From: Runella limosa DSM 17973
Lineage (GTDB): Bacteria > Bacteroidota > Bacteroidia > Cytophagales > Spirosomataceae
Assembly: GCF_000482465.1 (NCBI RefSeq)
Contig: NZ_AXVJ01000069.1
Coordinates: 1-34,173, forward strand
DNA length: 34,173 bases
Reading direction: 5' to 3'
The notes under the pieces are model-generated. The model made no database searches and was not told the origin of the DNA. It saw only the letters and a list, made by a program, of their open reading frames with translations. Positions 25,215-33,142 of the stretch are shown here, piece by piece. Within the stretch, counting starts at the first letter, position 1. Each line of letters opens with the position of its first letter. The position numbers and the translations under genes were made by a program.

Positions 25215-27194
25215 ATGGACGCAACGGCAAAAGAGAAACAGTACGAGAAAGAGATTTACAACATGATAATGTACTTAATTGTATGTGTGTTGTTTTTCAA
25301 TAGCCTCTATTTCTATTTAAAACTTCTTTACCACCCCTCCAATCATCTTCTAAACCAATTTTCAACTTTCATGGACAGACATAGGAGCTATTTTGAAAGT
25401 GACTTACCTATTTACATCATCATGGTTTTATGTGTGTTTTTAGCCATGTCATCTGTCCCGAAACTCAATCCCAAAGCAAGCAAAACCAAAGGAAATGTTT
25501 TAGTGACTTTGGGAACAACGATGTTAGCATCTTCAACGATTTTTCCTTTAAAACCCTCTTGGCCTCATCTATTAGGCTACCTCTCAATACAAATCATCGG
25601 CGTTGTGCTACTCATTTTAGGAGGGTTAGAATTTTCATCCATCGTCCATATTCCTGAAGTTGACATTTTCAACGAAGAAAACGAACAATTCCCTCAAAAT
25701 GAGAAGTTACTTATAAACCCCTACTCTGTTAACTACAAACTACAATACCTATTTAAAAATGAGTGGAGAGAAGGCTATATTAACGTAATAAATCCGCAAC
25801 GGGCAGTGCTTGTTTTAGGGTCTCAAGGTTCTGGAAAAACCTTTACAACGCTTATTCCTGCAATTTGGCAAAGTATTTACAAAGGATATACAGCCTTAGT
25901 ATATGACATCAAGTACCCAGACCTGTCGATTGAAGCATATAATGCCCTTTACAAAGCGTTACAGAATGACCAATTCGCCTTCGGGAGAACCAACGATGGC
26001 AAGCCTATCATACCTAAATTTGGGGTCATCAACTTTGACCAAGTTTATAGCCGTTCCAATCCCTTAGATGAAAAATACGTAGATTCCATCGAAGCTGCCA
26101 ATGAGACAGCAAAAGTTTTAATGCTCAATCTCAACAAAACATGGATAAAAAAAGAAGGTGATTTTTTTGCAGATTCGGCTATTAATTATGTCACCTTGTC
26201 CATTTGGTATTTAAGACTAATGGAACGCAAATATGCCAAGCAATTACAAGGCCGTATTTTGTGTACATTACCTCATTGTATCGAATTAATTGCCTCTAAC
26301 TACAAGGAAGTATTTAATAGCATGGGCAAATACCAAGAGCTTGGCGCGTATATAGCAATGTTCAAAGTTGCAATGGAAAGCAAAGCCGCCGACCAATTAG
26401 CAGGACAAGTAGCTAGTGCCCAAAATGCCCTGGCACGACTTTCTTCTCCGAAAATATATTGGGTGATGTCAGGCAATGACATTGATTTAGATATTAATAA
26501 CCCTGAATCTCCAAAAATCCTATGCCTGGCAAATAATCCAGAAAAAGTAATCATCTACTCGGCCGCTCTTTCAGTTTACACGGCCACAATCATGCGTCTA
26601 ATTTACCGATTTAAGAAGAAAGGGTTAAAAAGTGGCTTTTTTATTGATGAATTGCCATCTCTCTACCTACGTGGCCTAGATAATTTCATTGCAACTGTAA
26701 GAAGTTACAACGTTGCTACGTGGTTGGGAATTCAAGACATGGAACAGCTCACCAAAGATTATGGGAAGGAGCAAGCCAATGTTATCGTCAACACCTGCGG
26801 TACAATTTTCTCAGGATCCGTTAATAACCAAACTGCGGAAACGCTATCAAAAATGTTCGGTCAGACCAATCAAGATTCATTTAGTGCTTCTTACCAGAAG
26901 GCAGATATATCAGTATCGGAAAGTACACGGATGCAAAATTTAGTCCCTGCCTCTAAAATCACGACCCTGTCACAAGGTAATTTTGTGGGTAAAGTCGCTG
27001 ACAATTTTGGCGAAGAAATCCAGCAAAAACTATTCAAAGGGTTTATCCCCGTCGAAACCGAAGAACTCAAAAAGGAGTTTAAAGAAATTCCCACACCTAC
27101 AGTAAGTGATGAAGAAATTAACGAGAATTTTATCCAGATAAAAGAAGACATCAAACAACTACTAGCTTGGGAAGACCAAGAAGGTTTAGTTTAA
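25215..27194 (+). CDS. VirD4-type coupling protein (conjugal transfer ATPase)
   Basis: The protein has 659 residues and brings the relaxase-DNA complex to the mating channel. Four transmembrane helices lie in the N-terminus (about 20-38, 65-82, 95-112, 120-140). The ATPase follows, with Walker A GSQGSGKT at 203-209 and TALVYDIKYPD. Its Walker B-like GFFIDELPSLYL is near residue 480 and is followed by WLGIQDMEQL. The family is TraG/TraD-type (MobC in Bacteroides nomenclature). It is transcribed away from the tra operon, with the promoter region shared. Length and motifs are normal. Confidence 0.93.
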   Translation: MDATAKEKQYEKEIYNMIMYLIVCVLFFNSLYFYLKLLYHPSNHLLNQFSTFMDRHRSYFESDLPIYIIMVLCVFLAMSSVPKLNPKASKTKGNVLVTLGTTMLASSTIFPLKPSWPHLLGYLSIQIIGVVLLILGGLEFSSIVHIPEVDIFNEENEQFPQNEKLLINPYSVNYKLQYLFKNEWREGYINVINPQRAVLVLGSQGSGKTFTTLIPAIWQSIYKGYTALVYDIKYPDLSIEAYNALYKALQNDQFAFGRTNDGKPIIPKFGVINFDQVYSRSNPLDEKYVDSIEAANETAKVLMLNLNKTWIKKEGDFFADSAINYVTLSIWYLRLMERKYAKQLQGRILCTLPHCIELIASNYKEVFNSMGKYQELGAYIAMFKVAMESKAADQLAGQVASAQNALARLSSPKIYWVMSGNDIDLDINNPESPKILCLANNPEKVIIYSAALSVYTATIMRLIYRFKKKGLKSGFFIDELPSLYLRGLDNFIATVRSYNVATWLGIQDMEQLTKDYGKEQANVIVNTCGTIFSGSVNNQTAETLSKMFGQTNQDSFSASYQKADISVSESTRMQNLVPASKITTLSQGNFVGKVADNFGEEIQQKLFKGFIPVETEELKKEFKEIPTPTVSDEEINENFIQIKEDIKQLLAWEDQEGLV

Positions 27195-27273
27195 AATATT
27201 TGTTAGCCTCCTTTTTTCTCCTTGCAATTGCGTCAATTTAAACTATTGTTCCTAAAAACGGAACTTTTTCCTT

Positions 27274-27281
27274 TACTTTTG
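27274..27281 (+). promoter_or_regulatory. Bacteroidetes -7 box (TACTTTTG) for higBA
   Basis: TACTTTTG fits the TAnnTTTG consensus and lies 13 bases before the higB ATG, implying a very short leader. The -33 element is uncertain. Confidence 0.45.
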
Positions 27282-27294
27282 CTTTACCCAACCA

Positions 27295-27597
27295 ATGAGA
27301 GTAGTATCTAAAACAAGATTAAAGGAGTTTTGGGATCAGTATCCCGATGCTGAAATTGGACTACTGCACTGGTTCAAAAAAATCACCAACAAGGACAAGC
27401 ATTTCCAAAAGCCCAGCGACATCATCGCTGAATTTCCCAAGTCGGATTTTGTGGGAAATGGACGAGTCGTCTTCAACATTGCCCATAACAAGTACCGGTT
27501 GATTGTGTTATTTATTTTCCAAACTCAAATCTGCTATGTTCGCTTTGTGGGTACTCATTCCGAATATGACCGAATTAAAGATATTCAAAACGTTTAA
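27295..27597 (+). CDS. higB: HigB-type toxin
   Basis: The protein has 100 residues. Motifs VSKTRLKEFWDQYPDAE, then GNGRVVFNIAHNKYRLIV and CYVRFVGTHSEYDRI, are those of HigB toxins of the RelE superfamily, ribosome-dependent mRNA interferases. The order toxin first, antitoxin second is typical of higBA. The antitoxin gene begins 10 bases downstream (27608). The pair probably stabilises the element by killing plasmid-free cells. Confidence 0.9.
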   Translation: MRVVSKTRLKEFWDQYPDAEIGLLHWFKKITNKDKHFQKPSDIIAEFPKSDFVGNGRVVFNIAHNKYRLIVLFIFQTQICYVRFVGTHSEYDRIKDIQNV

Positions 27598-27607
27598 AAA
27601 TGTTGAC

Positions 27608-27964
27608 ATGGAGCCAATAAGACCCATTAAAACCCCAGAAGACTATCAAAAAGTCTTAAAAAGAATTGAGGAATTGATTGATAGCCAACCAGATAGTTAC
27701 GAGTTTGAATTATTGGAAGTACTCTCAATTTTGGCAGATGAATATGAAAATAAAGTATGCCCAATGCCAGAACTGGATCCTATTGAAGCAATTAAATATG
27801 AAATGCAAGAAAGAGGGTTACAACAAAAAGACCTTGTTCCCTATATAGGAAGCAAAAGCAAAGTTTCTGAATTATTGAACAGAAAAACGGGCTTAACCAT
27901 CAAAATGATAAAGTCTTTGTATCATGAACTTGGCATTCCCGCGAGTATTTTGCTTGCTCGTTGA
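27608..27964 (+). CDS. higA: HigA-type antitoxin
   Basis: The protein has 118 residues from the ATG at 27608 (MEPIRPIKTPEDYQ). A longer frame starting at 27503 would overlap higB and lacks family similarity, so I reject that start. The C-terminal helix-turn-helix reads MQERGLQQKDLVPYIGSKSKVSELLNRKTGLT. The IRPIKTPEDYQKVLKRIEEL start is typical of HigA. It binds HigB and autoregulates the operon. Confidence 0.9.
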   Translation: MEPIRPIKTPEDYQKVLKRIEELIDSQPDSYEFELLEVLSILADEYENKVCPMPELDPIEAIKYEMQERGLQQKDLVPYIGSKSKVSELLNRKTGLTIKMIKSLYHELGIPASILLAR

Positions 27965-28049
27965 TTAGACTCGGCACATTCGGTAACGACCTTGCCAAAT
28001 TAACAAACGTTTTCAGTAAAGAAGCCCTCTAAGTATCAAAAACTAAAGT

Positions 28050-28595
28050 TTACTTTTTTAACATTACCCTATACAATAACAGAAGATAATGTATGGGGTC
28101 TTGCAATTGCCCTTGAAATCTGACTTCATAATGCAAATGCGTTCCTGTTGATAATCCTGTACTACCCGCTATTCCTATTTCTTGGGCAAGCTTTACAATA
28201 TCACCTTTTCTCACCAATACCTGAGAAAGGTGGCCGTAAGTAGTTTCATATCCATTTCCGTGAATTACTTTAATGAAATTTCCTAGTCCTTTGCTATACC
28301 CAGTTTTTGAAACAATCCCAGTCCCTGCCGCGATAATTGGCTGGTTTCCACAAGCAATATCAAAACCATGATGCTGTCTCATCTTCTTAAAGACAGGATG
28401 CTGTCTAATTCCGTATATAGAAGATACACGAGTCCCATCGAAATTTTTTATTGGGATAATACAAGGAACTCGGGCAGCTTCTACCCGGTTGTTTTTAATC
28501 AAAAAATTAAAAGACTCTTGGTTAATAAGACTGCTACGTACCTCTGTATTAGTACTATCTAATAAGCTTACTAGAAAAAAGACAAAGACCTTCAT
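28050..28595 (-). CDS. M23-family peptidoglycan endopeptidase
   Basis: The protein has 181 residues. After an N-terminal membrane or signal segment, the peptidase domain (about 55-165) shows GTRVSSIYGIRQHPV, zinc ligands His75 and Asp79 in HHGFD, and the HLHYE motif with His153 and His155. GNFIKVIHGNGYETTYGHLS is the standard middle strand. It cuts peptide crosslinks in peptidoglycan, likely to make room for the transfer apparatus. It is the last gene of the leftward mobilization operon, overlapping the 63-residue gene by 4 bases. Confidence 0.9.
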   Translation of the reverse strand: MKVFVFFLVSLLDSTNTEVRSSLINQESFNFLIKNNRVEAARVPCIIPIKNFDGTRVSSIYGIRQHPVFKKMRQHHGFDIACGNQPIIAAGTGIVSKTGYSKGLGNFIKVIHGNGYETTYGHLSQVLVRKGDIVKLAQEIGIAGSTGLSTGTHLHYEVRFQGQLQDPIHYLLLLYRVMLKK

Positions 28596-28783
28596 GCCTG
28601 TTTAAATAAATCTTTTAAGTATCCCCTTTCCAAACCATTTTCTTTCTTAGGATAAAACGAAAATGGTTTGGGAGCTGGCCGCACTCCAGAACCTCTCTTG
28701 TTTGTTTTAAACATATTAACTGAAGCTAAATACAGAGCAACAATAGCGATACACGAGCTTTTGATAAAAAATAGCAGCGTCAT
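28592..28783 (-). CDS. Small membrane protein in the mobilization operon
   Basis: The protein has 63 residues, unknown. It has one N-terminal transmembrane helix (about 5-22) and a basic, Pro-rich tail (KRGSGVRPAPKPFSFYPKK). It overlaps the relaxase stop and the M23 start by 4 bases each (ATGA pattern), which is strong evidence that it is translated. Its function is not apparent. Confidence 0.6.
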   Translation of the reverse strand: MTLLFFIKSSCIAIVALYLASVNMFKTNKRGSGVRPAPKPFSFYPKKENGLERGYLKDLFKQA

Positions 28784-29787
28784 AATTTAATTTGTTTAGT
28801 TGTTTTCAATTTATCAATCTTTTGTTTGTAATCAGGAATTTTTGCTTTGGGCACACGGTATTTTTTATCGTTAGTAGCTTGCCCGTCTTCCGATTTATTA
28901 GCTAATATATTCACAGAAACGAATTTTACTTCTTCCTTCTTACCATCAACTGTATTATTATTTATAGGGTTGATTTCTTGAGTTTGAGTTTCTCGTTGAT
29001 TATTAGGAGTTATATTTTTTGCCTCTTGACTAGGATTCTGGCTCCTATTTTGCCAAAACATCACCTCTAAATCGCTTCTACGATAGGCTGTACCTCCTAC
29101 ATTCGTTACAGTAATTCCATCTTTTACAGGGATATTTTGGGACTCAGCCAATTTCATCAAATGATGAAAATTCTTAGCTTGATTAAGAATAGATTGTTTC
29201 GGAAGGTTTCTAAAATCTTCCATTGTTGACCTCATCTTTTTAACCTGTACATCTTTTACCTTTTCTCTTAGACTGCCAGCCAATGGAATACCATATTTCT
29301 GTGATAAAACGATACTCGCGTACATTCCTCGTTTTTTTTCTTGAAAGTCATCATATTTTTTTCCATCTAAAGTTAAGCGATTGAACAAAATATGAACATG
29401 AGGGTGATTTGTATCATTGTGGGCAATAGCGACATACTGAGACGCATCAATGCCTAGTAACTTGATATATTCGTTTGTTATCCCTTTCAAGTCTGTTTTT
29501 CCTTCGATCTTTTCCAAATCACTGGACTCGAAACTTAATACATGTTCTCCAATATACCCTCTATCATTATTGTAATTTTTATGCGATTTTGAATGATTAA
29601 TAAAGTCCTCTTTCATCCTTTTTATGCCTGAGCTGTCGGTATAGTCATAGGGTACTCTTAGGGATTCTCCGTAGGTAACAATAGTGGCCTGTTTCTCTTC
29701 TGCCTGCCGCTCCTCCAGCTTGCCTTCAAAGAGGTAGTCGATTTTTCCGCTAAAACTTTTTCCTGTCCCTAATACCTTAGCAATCAC
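28780..29787 (-). CDS. MOBP-like relaxase (mobilization nuclease)
   Basis: The protein has 335 residues and nicks DNA at oriT, staying bound at its 5' end. N-terminal MIAKVLGTGKSFSGKIDYLFEG holds the probable nucleophile Tyr18. The metal-binding triad is in AHNDTNHPHVHI (His128, His130, His132), and EHVLSFESS precedes it. The C-terminal third is low-complexity (Asn, Gln, Lys) and variable. The ATG overlaps the relaxosome gene by 4 bases. This is the mobB-type relaxase of Bacteroidetes elements. Confidence 0.92.
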   Translation of the reverse strand: MIAKVLGTGKSFSGKIDYLFEGKLEERQAEEKQATIVTYGESLRVPYDYTDSSGIKRMKEDFINHSKSHKNYNNDRGYIGEHVLSFESSDLEKIEGKTDLKGITNEYIKLLGIDASQYVAIAHNDTNHPHVHILFNRLTLDGKKYDDFQEKKRGMYASIVLSQKYGIPLAGSLREKVKDVQVKKMRSTMEDFRNLPKQSILNQAKNFHHLMKLAESQNIPVKDGITVTNVGGTAYRRSDLEVMFWQNRSQNPSQEAKNITPNNQRETQTQEINPINNNTVDGKKEEVKFVSVNILANKSEDGQATNDKKYRVPKAKIPDYKQKIDKLKTTKQIKL

Positions 29788-30134
29788 TTTTTGTATTTTT
29801 TTAATAGTTCATCAATAAAATCAAGTACCTCACTTACCTGTTTTTGCATTATCTTTAATCCATTCAAGTGGGCTAATTTTGCTAACTGATTGACATTATT
29901 CGACAAGGCAATCAACTGACGTTTTATTTCTCGTTGTTCGGGGGTATCAATATTTTTGACATAACCCTTAGCCACCAATTCTCGCAGGAAGTCCTGTATG
30001 CTCATATTAACTTCAGCCGCTTTTCCTGCCAATACTTCCATTTCCTTTTTGGTAAACGAGACTACTATTTCTTCTGTCTTTTTGGATTCACCCAACGGCG
30101 GGCGCCCGCCTTTTTTTCTAGCTTCCATGTTCAA
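29784..30134 (-). CDS. Relaxosome accessory protein (ribbon-helix-helix, MobC/TraJ-like)
   Basis: The protein has 116 residues. GGRPPLGESKKTEEIVVSFT leads into a ribbon-helix-helix (about 22-60), then a helical C-terminus (LIALSNNVNQLAKLAH) that is typical of MobC relaxosome proteins. It would bind oriT and recruit the relaxase, whose start overlaps its stop by 4 bases. The oriT-like region lies immediately upstream. Confidence 0.88.
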   Translation of the reverse strand: MNMEARKKGGRPPLGESKKTEEIVVSFTKKEMEVLAGKAAEVNMSIQDFLRELVAKGYVKNIDTPEQREIKRQLIALSNNVNQLAKLAHLNGLKIMQKQVSEVLDFIDELLKKYKK

Positions 30135-30192
30135 TATTGGCTTTTTAAGGGGTCAACGGAAAGCCCTTTGTCAGGAGACGGAGTCAGTTAGA

Positions 30193-30225
30193 GGTGCTTG
30201 CACCGTATGTTTTGCCTTGGCAAAA
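30193..30225. repeat. Tandem TT-loop hairpins in oriT
   Basis: GGTGC-TT-GCACC (30193-30204) and TTTTGCC-TT-GGCAAAA (30210-30225) are two perfect inverted repeats, each around a TT spacer, separated by 5 bases. Such small repeats beside nic are usual relaxase recognition elements. Confidence 0.6.
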
Positions 30226-30306
30226 ACCCATCTTGCTCCCCCTTCACAAAGTAAATTATTTGACCTCAATTATCCAACCCCTCTCCTATTTTTTCCCCAC
30301 CACTAA

Positions 30307-30398
30307 AATATTGTCTTATTATTGCCATAATATTGCTTTAATTCGACGAAATCACCTTAATATTGTTTTATTATTGCTATAATATTGTCTTAATATCG
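30307..30398. repeat. About 40-bp direct repeat in oriT region
   Basis: Units 30307-30345 and 30359-30398 share AATATTGTyTTATTATTGCy, then ATAATATTGyyTTAATwyCG, with few differences. Each unit contains an internal TATTAT/ATAATA inverted repeat. This is a candidate site for the TraK-like protein or the relaxosome RHH protein. Confidence 0.7.
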
Positions 30399-30417
30399 CT
30401 TTATTGTGTTTTTATCT

Positions 30418-30425
30418 TAATTTTG
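30418..30425 (+). promoter_or_regulatory. Bacteroidetes -7 box (TAATTTTG) for the TraK-L-M-like operon
   Basis: TAATTTTG fits the TAnnTTTG consensus and lies 40 bases before the ATG at 30466. The matching -33 element is unclear. Confidence 0.4.
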
Positions 30426-30465
30426 TCAACCTCAACTTTTTAAAACTCTCTTAAATACAAACAAA

Positions 30466-30840
30466 ATGCTTACTATTGAAGAAATTAGAAAAAGGAAACT
30501 GGACGGTAAACGCAAATGGGGTATTCATCTGCTTACTTATGTACTCCCCAAATTACAACTGGGATACACCTATGATGCCGTGGCTGATTGGTTAGCAAAA
30601 GACCATGATATTCACATAACAGCTAAACAACTTATCGAACTCAAAGCCCGAACAAATAAGGAAAAAATAACTGTTAAAAATAGTCTGCAACCGATTGAAA
30701 ATACAGAGAACACAGACATAACTTCCCCTAATCCAGAAGTTGATGTTTATGCACAAATTCAAGAAGAAGTTAAAAAGAAACAGGAGCAGAAACGAATAAA
30801 TCGAAACGCAGACTTCTTTTCTAAGTTTGGGAAAAAATAA
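30466..30840 (+). CDS. TraK-like (IncP) oriT-binding protein, tentative
   Basis: The protein has 124 residues. About residues 20-55 read LLTYVLPKLQLGYTYDAVADWLAKDHDIHITAKQLIEL, a helix-turn-helix-like pattern (L..GY....I...L....I.I....L). It resembles that of IncP TraK and related StbA/MobX-type oriT proteins. The tail is charged and coiled (QEEVKKKQEQKRINRNADFF). It is the first gene right of oriT and followed by a TraL-like ATPase, the same order as RP4 traK-traL-traM. The family call is by pattern and position, not by search. Confidence 0.55.
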   Translation: MLTIEEIRKRKLDGKRKWGIHLLTYVLPKLQLGYTYDAVADWLAKDHDIHITAKQLIELKARTNKEKITVKNSLQPIENTENTDITSPNPEVDVYAQIQEEVKKKQEQKRINRNADFFSKFGKK

Positions 30841-30900
30841 GGTACTACCAGCCAAAAGCAACCTACCAAAATGCCATATTAACTTTAAGTATATATTACA

Positions 30901-31653
30901 ATGGCTAAATCAGCAAAAACCATGAAACAATTAAATTTTATCCTCCAATCTAAAGGGGGTGTTGGTAAATCTTTCCTCGTTTGGCTTTTGGCCAATCAAT
31001 ATAAAGATAATGAAGCTGTCATCTTTATTGATTTGGATAACTCTACCCAAACATCCAATGCCAGGTTGGCTGGTTTGGTTGGCCAGCATCGAGTAAGTCA
31101 TTACTCTATTTTAGATGAAAATAAGAAAATTGAACGCGAAGAATTTTTAAACATGTTACAAGTCTTTTCACAAGCCGAGCCCAATAAAATCTATGTTGAC
31201 TTTGGTGCTCCTGAAAGTGAAGAGTTCCTCAAATTTCTTCGTTATGAGTTTTCTGCTGATACTTTAAAAGAAGCCTCAGATATGTTGGGGGTCACTATTA
31301 CATTCAGTGTAGTGATTGCTGGTAATGATACTGTTTCGGCCTGTCTTAATTATTCCCAAGCTTTAACTACCCTAGCTCAGGACTACTTTACGGTCAATTG
31401 GTTTTACAATGTGGGTCTTTCAGGAGGAATCGACTCAAGAGAAACTACTAAATCAACGCTTGAAAATTTAATCACAACAAATGCTCTAAAAACTCAATTA
31501 ATTCCTTTTGGTGACCTTGGCTTTAGTCAATCTGCCAAAGACATCGTCAAAATGCTGGCAGATGGTTCTACTGCTGATACATTACCTTTTGCATCCAAAT
31601 TGAAATTTAACCAAGTAATGAAAGAGTTTCAAACCTCATCGAGCCATGTATAG
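30901..31653 (+). CDS. TraL/StbB-like ATPase (ParA/MinD superfamily)
   Basis: The protein has 250 residues. LNFILQSKGGVGKSFLVWLLA (11-31) is a deviant Walker A preceded by the LQ-x-KGGVGKS form of IncP TraL (MVLQGKGGVGKS) rather than of partition ParA. AVIFIDLDNSTQTSNARL, IYVDFGAPESEEF and VVIAGNDTVSACLNYSQAL followed by VNWFYNVG follow the TraL order. In RP4, TraL is a non-essential conjugation protein encoded beside oriT. Here it could link DNA processing to membrane or nucleoid positioning. Its stop overlaps the next gene by 8 bases. Confidence 0.7.
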   Translation: MAKSAKTMKQLNFILQSKGGVGKSFLVWLLANQYKDNEAVIFIDLDNSTQTSNARLAGLVGQHRVSHYSILDENKKIEREEFLNMLQVFSQAEPNKIYVDFGAPESEEFLKFLRYEFSADTLKEASDMLGVTITFSVVIAGNDTVSACLNYSQALTTLAQDYFTVNWFYNVGLSGGIDSRETTKSTLENLITTNALKTQLIPFGDLGFSQSAKDIVKMLADGSTADTLPFASKLKFNQVMKEFQTSSSHV

Positions 31654-32050
31654 CCAGAAAATACACGAACTTTCTAAAAAATATGACATTCCAGAAAGCA
31701 AGATTGATGAGAGCATTATTCCGCTATTAATTACATTAGATAGCGTAGTAAGCTCTACCAATAGCCTCACTGAAAAAATCAAAGGCTCTATTACTACTCA
31801 TCAACATTATTACGACAAAGGGAAACCGCTTGACATCTTTTTTGCTCGTTGGGGCTGGGGCGTCTGGTGCTTCCTTGGTATGCTCATCGTTGCTTTCTTA
31901 CTGATGTTTTTTTCTGAGAACAGACGAAAGTTAGAAAAACTTGAGTCAGTCATACAATACAACGACTCAACACAAACCTATTTTATCGATAGTAAATTCT
32001 ATAAAGTGGTCAATAGAGGAAATCAAAAGGGAGTTCTGATTAACCCCTAA
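31646..32050 (+). CDS. Small membrane protein, TraM-like (IncP) by position
   Basis: The protein has 134 residues. An N-terminal helical region of about 60 residues is followed by one transmembrane helix (about 72-90, WGVWCFLGMLIVAFLLMFF) and a short charged tail. It has no recognisable domain. It overlaps the TraL-like gene by 8 bases and is the third gene of the trio, the place of traM in RP4. The sequence gives no further clue. Confidence 0.55.
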   Translation: MYSQKIHELSKKYDIPESKIDESIIPLLITLDSVVSSTNSLTEKIKGSITTHQHYYDKGKPLDIFFARWGWGVWCFLGMLIVAFLLMFFSENRRKLEKLESVIQYNDSTQTYFIDSKFYKVVNRGNQKGVLINP

Positions 32051-32053
32051 AGA

Positions 32054-32160
32054 ACTTGCTTAAAGCGGACCAAAGCGGTAGGCGTACCGTCAGGAAGGAA
32101 TAGAGCAAGACCGTACACGAAAGTGTTTAACCCTGGAGTTTCAGGCTCCAGGGTTAATGT
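32054..32160 (+). other. Structured GC-richer segment, possible RNA, ending in a terminator
   Basis: CTTGCT (from 32054) can pair with AGCAAG about 50 bases on, enclosing a CGGTA-GGCG-TACCG hairpin. ACAC-GAAA-GTGT (GNRA loop) follows, and then the terminator at 32127-32157. The segment is richer in G+C than its surroundings. It may be a 3' UTR structure or a small RNA. Confidence 0.35.
32127..32157. terminator. Bidirectional terminator between convergent operons
   Basis: Arms TTAACCCTGGAG (32127-32138) and CTCCAGGGTTAA (32146-32157) pair perfectly around 7 bases. The stem overlaps the last codons and stop of the gene at 32141-32407. Confidence 0.7.
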
Positions 32161-32407
32161 CACTAGCAATTAGGTGAAGTAAATATTCTCTTGTCGTTTT
32201 AAAGCCTTTTCGGATTTGATGTATTTTTAATTCTTTATACATCTCCTCTTCCACATCTAAACTGAGCCTTACAACTTTTCCCTTTCCGCTATGAATTGCC
32301 TGAACTGCTTTGTCTGTTTTCTCTACTTCAACAACCTCGACTTTAATCTCTTTTTTGGGGGGCATTTTAATTGCCGTTTTTAAGCCAAATTTAGTTTCTT
32401 TTTCCAT
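32141..32407 (-). CDS. Small ribbon-helix-helix-like partition partner (ParG/ParB-type)
   Basis: The protein has 88 residues. A basic, unstructured N-terminus (KMPPKKEIKVEVVEVEK) is followed by KVVRLSLDVEEEMYKELKIHQIRKGFKTTREYLLHLI, a ribbon-helix-helix. This layout, a mobile tail plus RHH, is that of ParG-like centromere-binding proteins. The gene follows the partition ATPase by 70 bases, and that gap contains palindromes of the same class as those upstream. It is the presumed centromere-binding adaptor of ParA. Confidence 0.75.
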   Translation of the reverse strand: MEKETKFGLKTAIKMPPKKEIKVEVVEVEKTDKAVQAIHSGKGKVVRLSLDVEEEMYKELKIHQIRKGFKTTREYLLHLIASDINPGA

Positions 32408-32422
32408 AGTAAGAAATTTAAG

Positions 32423-32474
32423 TATTTACTCAAATAAGTAAATGTTCAAATACTTAAATAAGTATTTGAACATT
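32423..32474. repeat. Centromere-like palindromes between the par genes
   Basis: AATGTTCAAATACTTA (32441-32456) and its perfect complement (32459-32474) form a 16-bp palindrome around AA. A second, shorter palindrome (AAGTATTTACT, then AGTAAA) precedes it from 32423. Both use the AAGTATTTA core found in the repeats upstream of parA. Confidence 0.7.
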
Positions 32475-32477
32475 CCG

Positions 32478-33107
32478 TCATATTAGATTAACAATCTCAT
32501 TATAAAGCTCTAAGAATTCTACCTTAGCTTTTTCGTCTTTATATTCCAAGACACCCTTTCCCTGAATTACTACCTCCCTATAAGCCGTTCGGGGTCGTAG
32601 TGTTGAATTAAACAATCGAATTGATGTTTCTGTCAAGGCCTCCTTTACTTCCTTGTTGAAGGTAATATTTGATTGGAACTGATTTAGAACCATAAATGCG
32701 GGTATATCTTTTTCCTTCTCAATCTTTGCATCTTCATAACGCTCCAAAAACTGTTCTGTAGCCCATATATCTAACCCGCTTGGTAATATTGGAACGATGA
32801 GTATATCAGCTAACAAAATAATTTTACTAGTGATTTTGTCCAGTGTAGGCGTTCCGTCAATAATAACAATCTCATAGTCTAACGCCAATTGTTTTATGTT
32901 AGCAGAAAGTGTTTTTTCAGGTGTACCAAAAGCGGGTATAACTGGTAATTCTTCGCTCCTTAGAGAAGACCAACGTAATGAACTTTGATTTGTGTCTGCA
33001 TCAGCTATACAAACTTTATAACCGTTATGAGCCATACAGACGGCTAAATTCTGCGCAATTGTGCTTTTCCCTACACCTCCTTTTAAACTGGTAACACTTA
33101 TAATCAT
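32478..33107 (-). CDS. parA: ParA-family partition ATPase
   Basis: The protein has 209 residues, the size of the short ParA (type Ib) ATPases. Walker A KGGVGKST at 9-16 carries the deviant signature Lys9. VCIADADTNQSSLRWSS is the second motif and EIVIIDGTPTLD the Walker B-like strand. The FNSTLRPRTAYREVVIQGKGV region is typical of this group. It moves plasmid copies apart by binding the nucleoid and the RHH partner. It is transcribed with the RHH gene. Palindromes lie upstream of its start and downstream. Confidence 0.93.
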   Translation of the reverse strand: MIISVTSLKGGVGKSTIAQNLAVCMAHNGYKVCIADADTNQSSLRWSSLRSEELPVIPAFGTPEKTLSANIKQLALDYEIVIIDGTPTLDKITSKIILLADILIVPILPSGLDIWATEQFLERYEDAKIEKEKDIPAFMVLNQFQSNITFNKEVKEALTETSIRLFNSTLRPRTAYREVVIQGKGVLEYKDEKAKVEFLELYNEIVNLI

Positions 33108-33142
33108 TGTTGAATAAAGATAATTGGTTAAAAGCTAAATAA

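Larger units (their letters stand above)
30135..30465. other. Probable oriT region
   Basis: This 331-base gene-free segment lies between the divergent relaxosome operon and the TraK-like gene. The left half has higher GC and holds two hairpins with TT loops; the right half is AT-rich with a long direct repeat. This composition and position are typical of an oriT with a relaxase nic region and an adjacent bent, protein-bound part. The nic site itself cannot be fixed from sequence. Confidence 0.65.

Noticed and set aside
27503-27607. Upstream extension of the HigA frame
   Set aside because: It overlaps higB and has no antitoxin-like sequence; the ATG at 27608 starts the recognisable protein.
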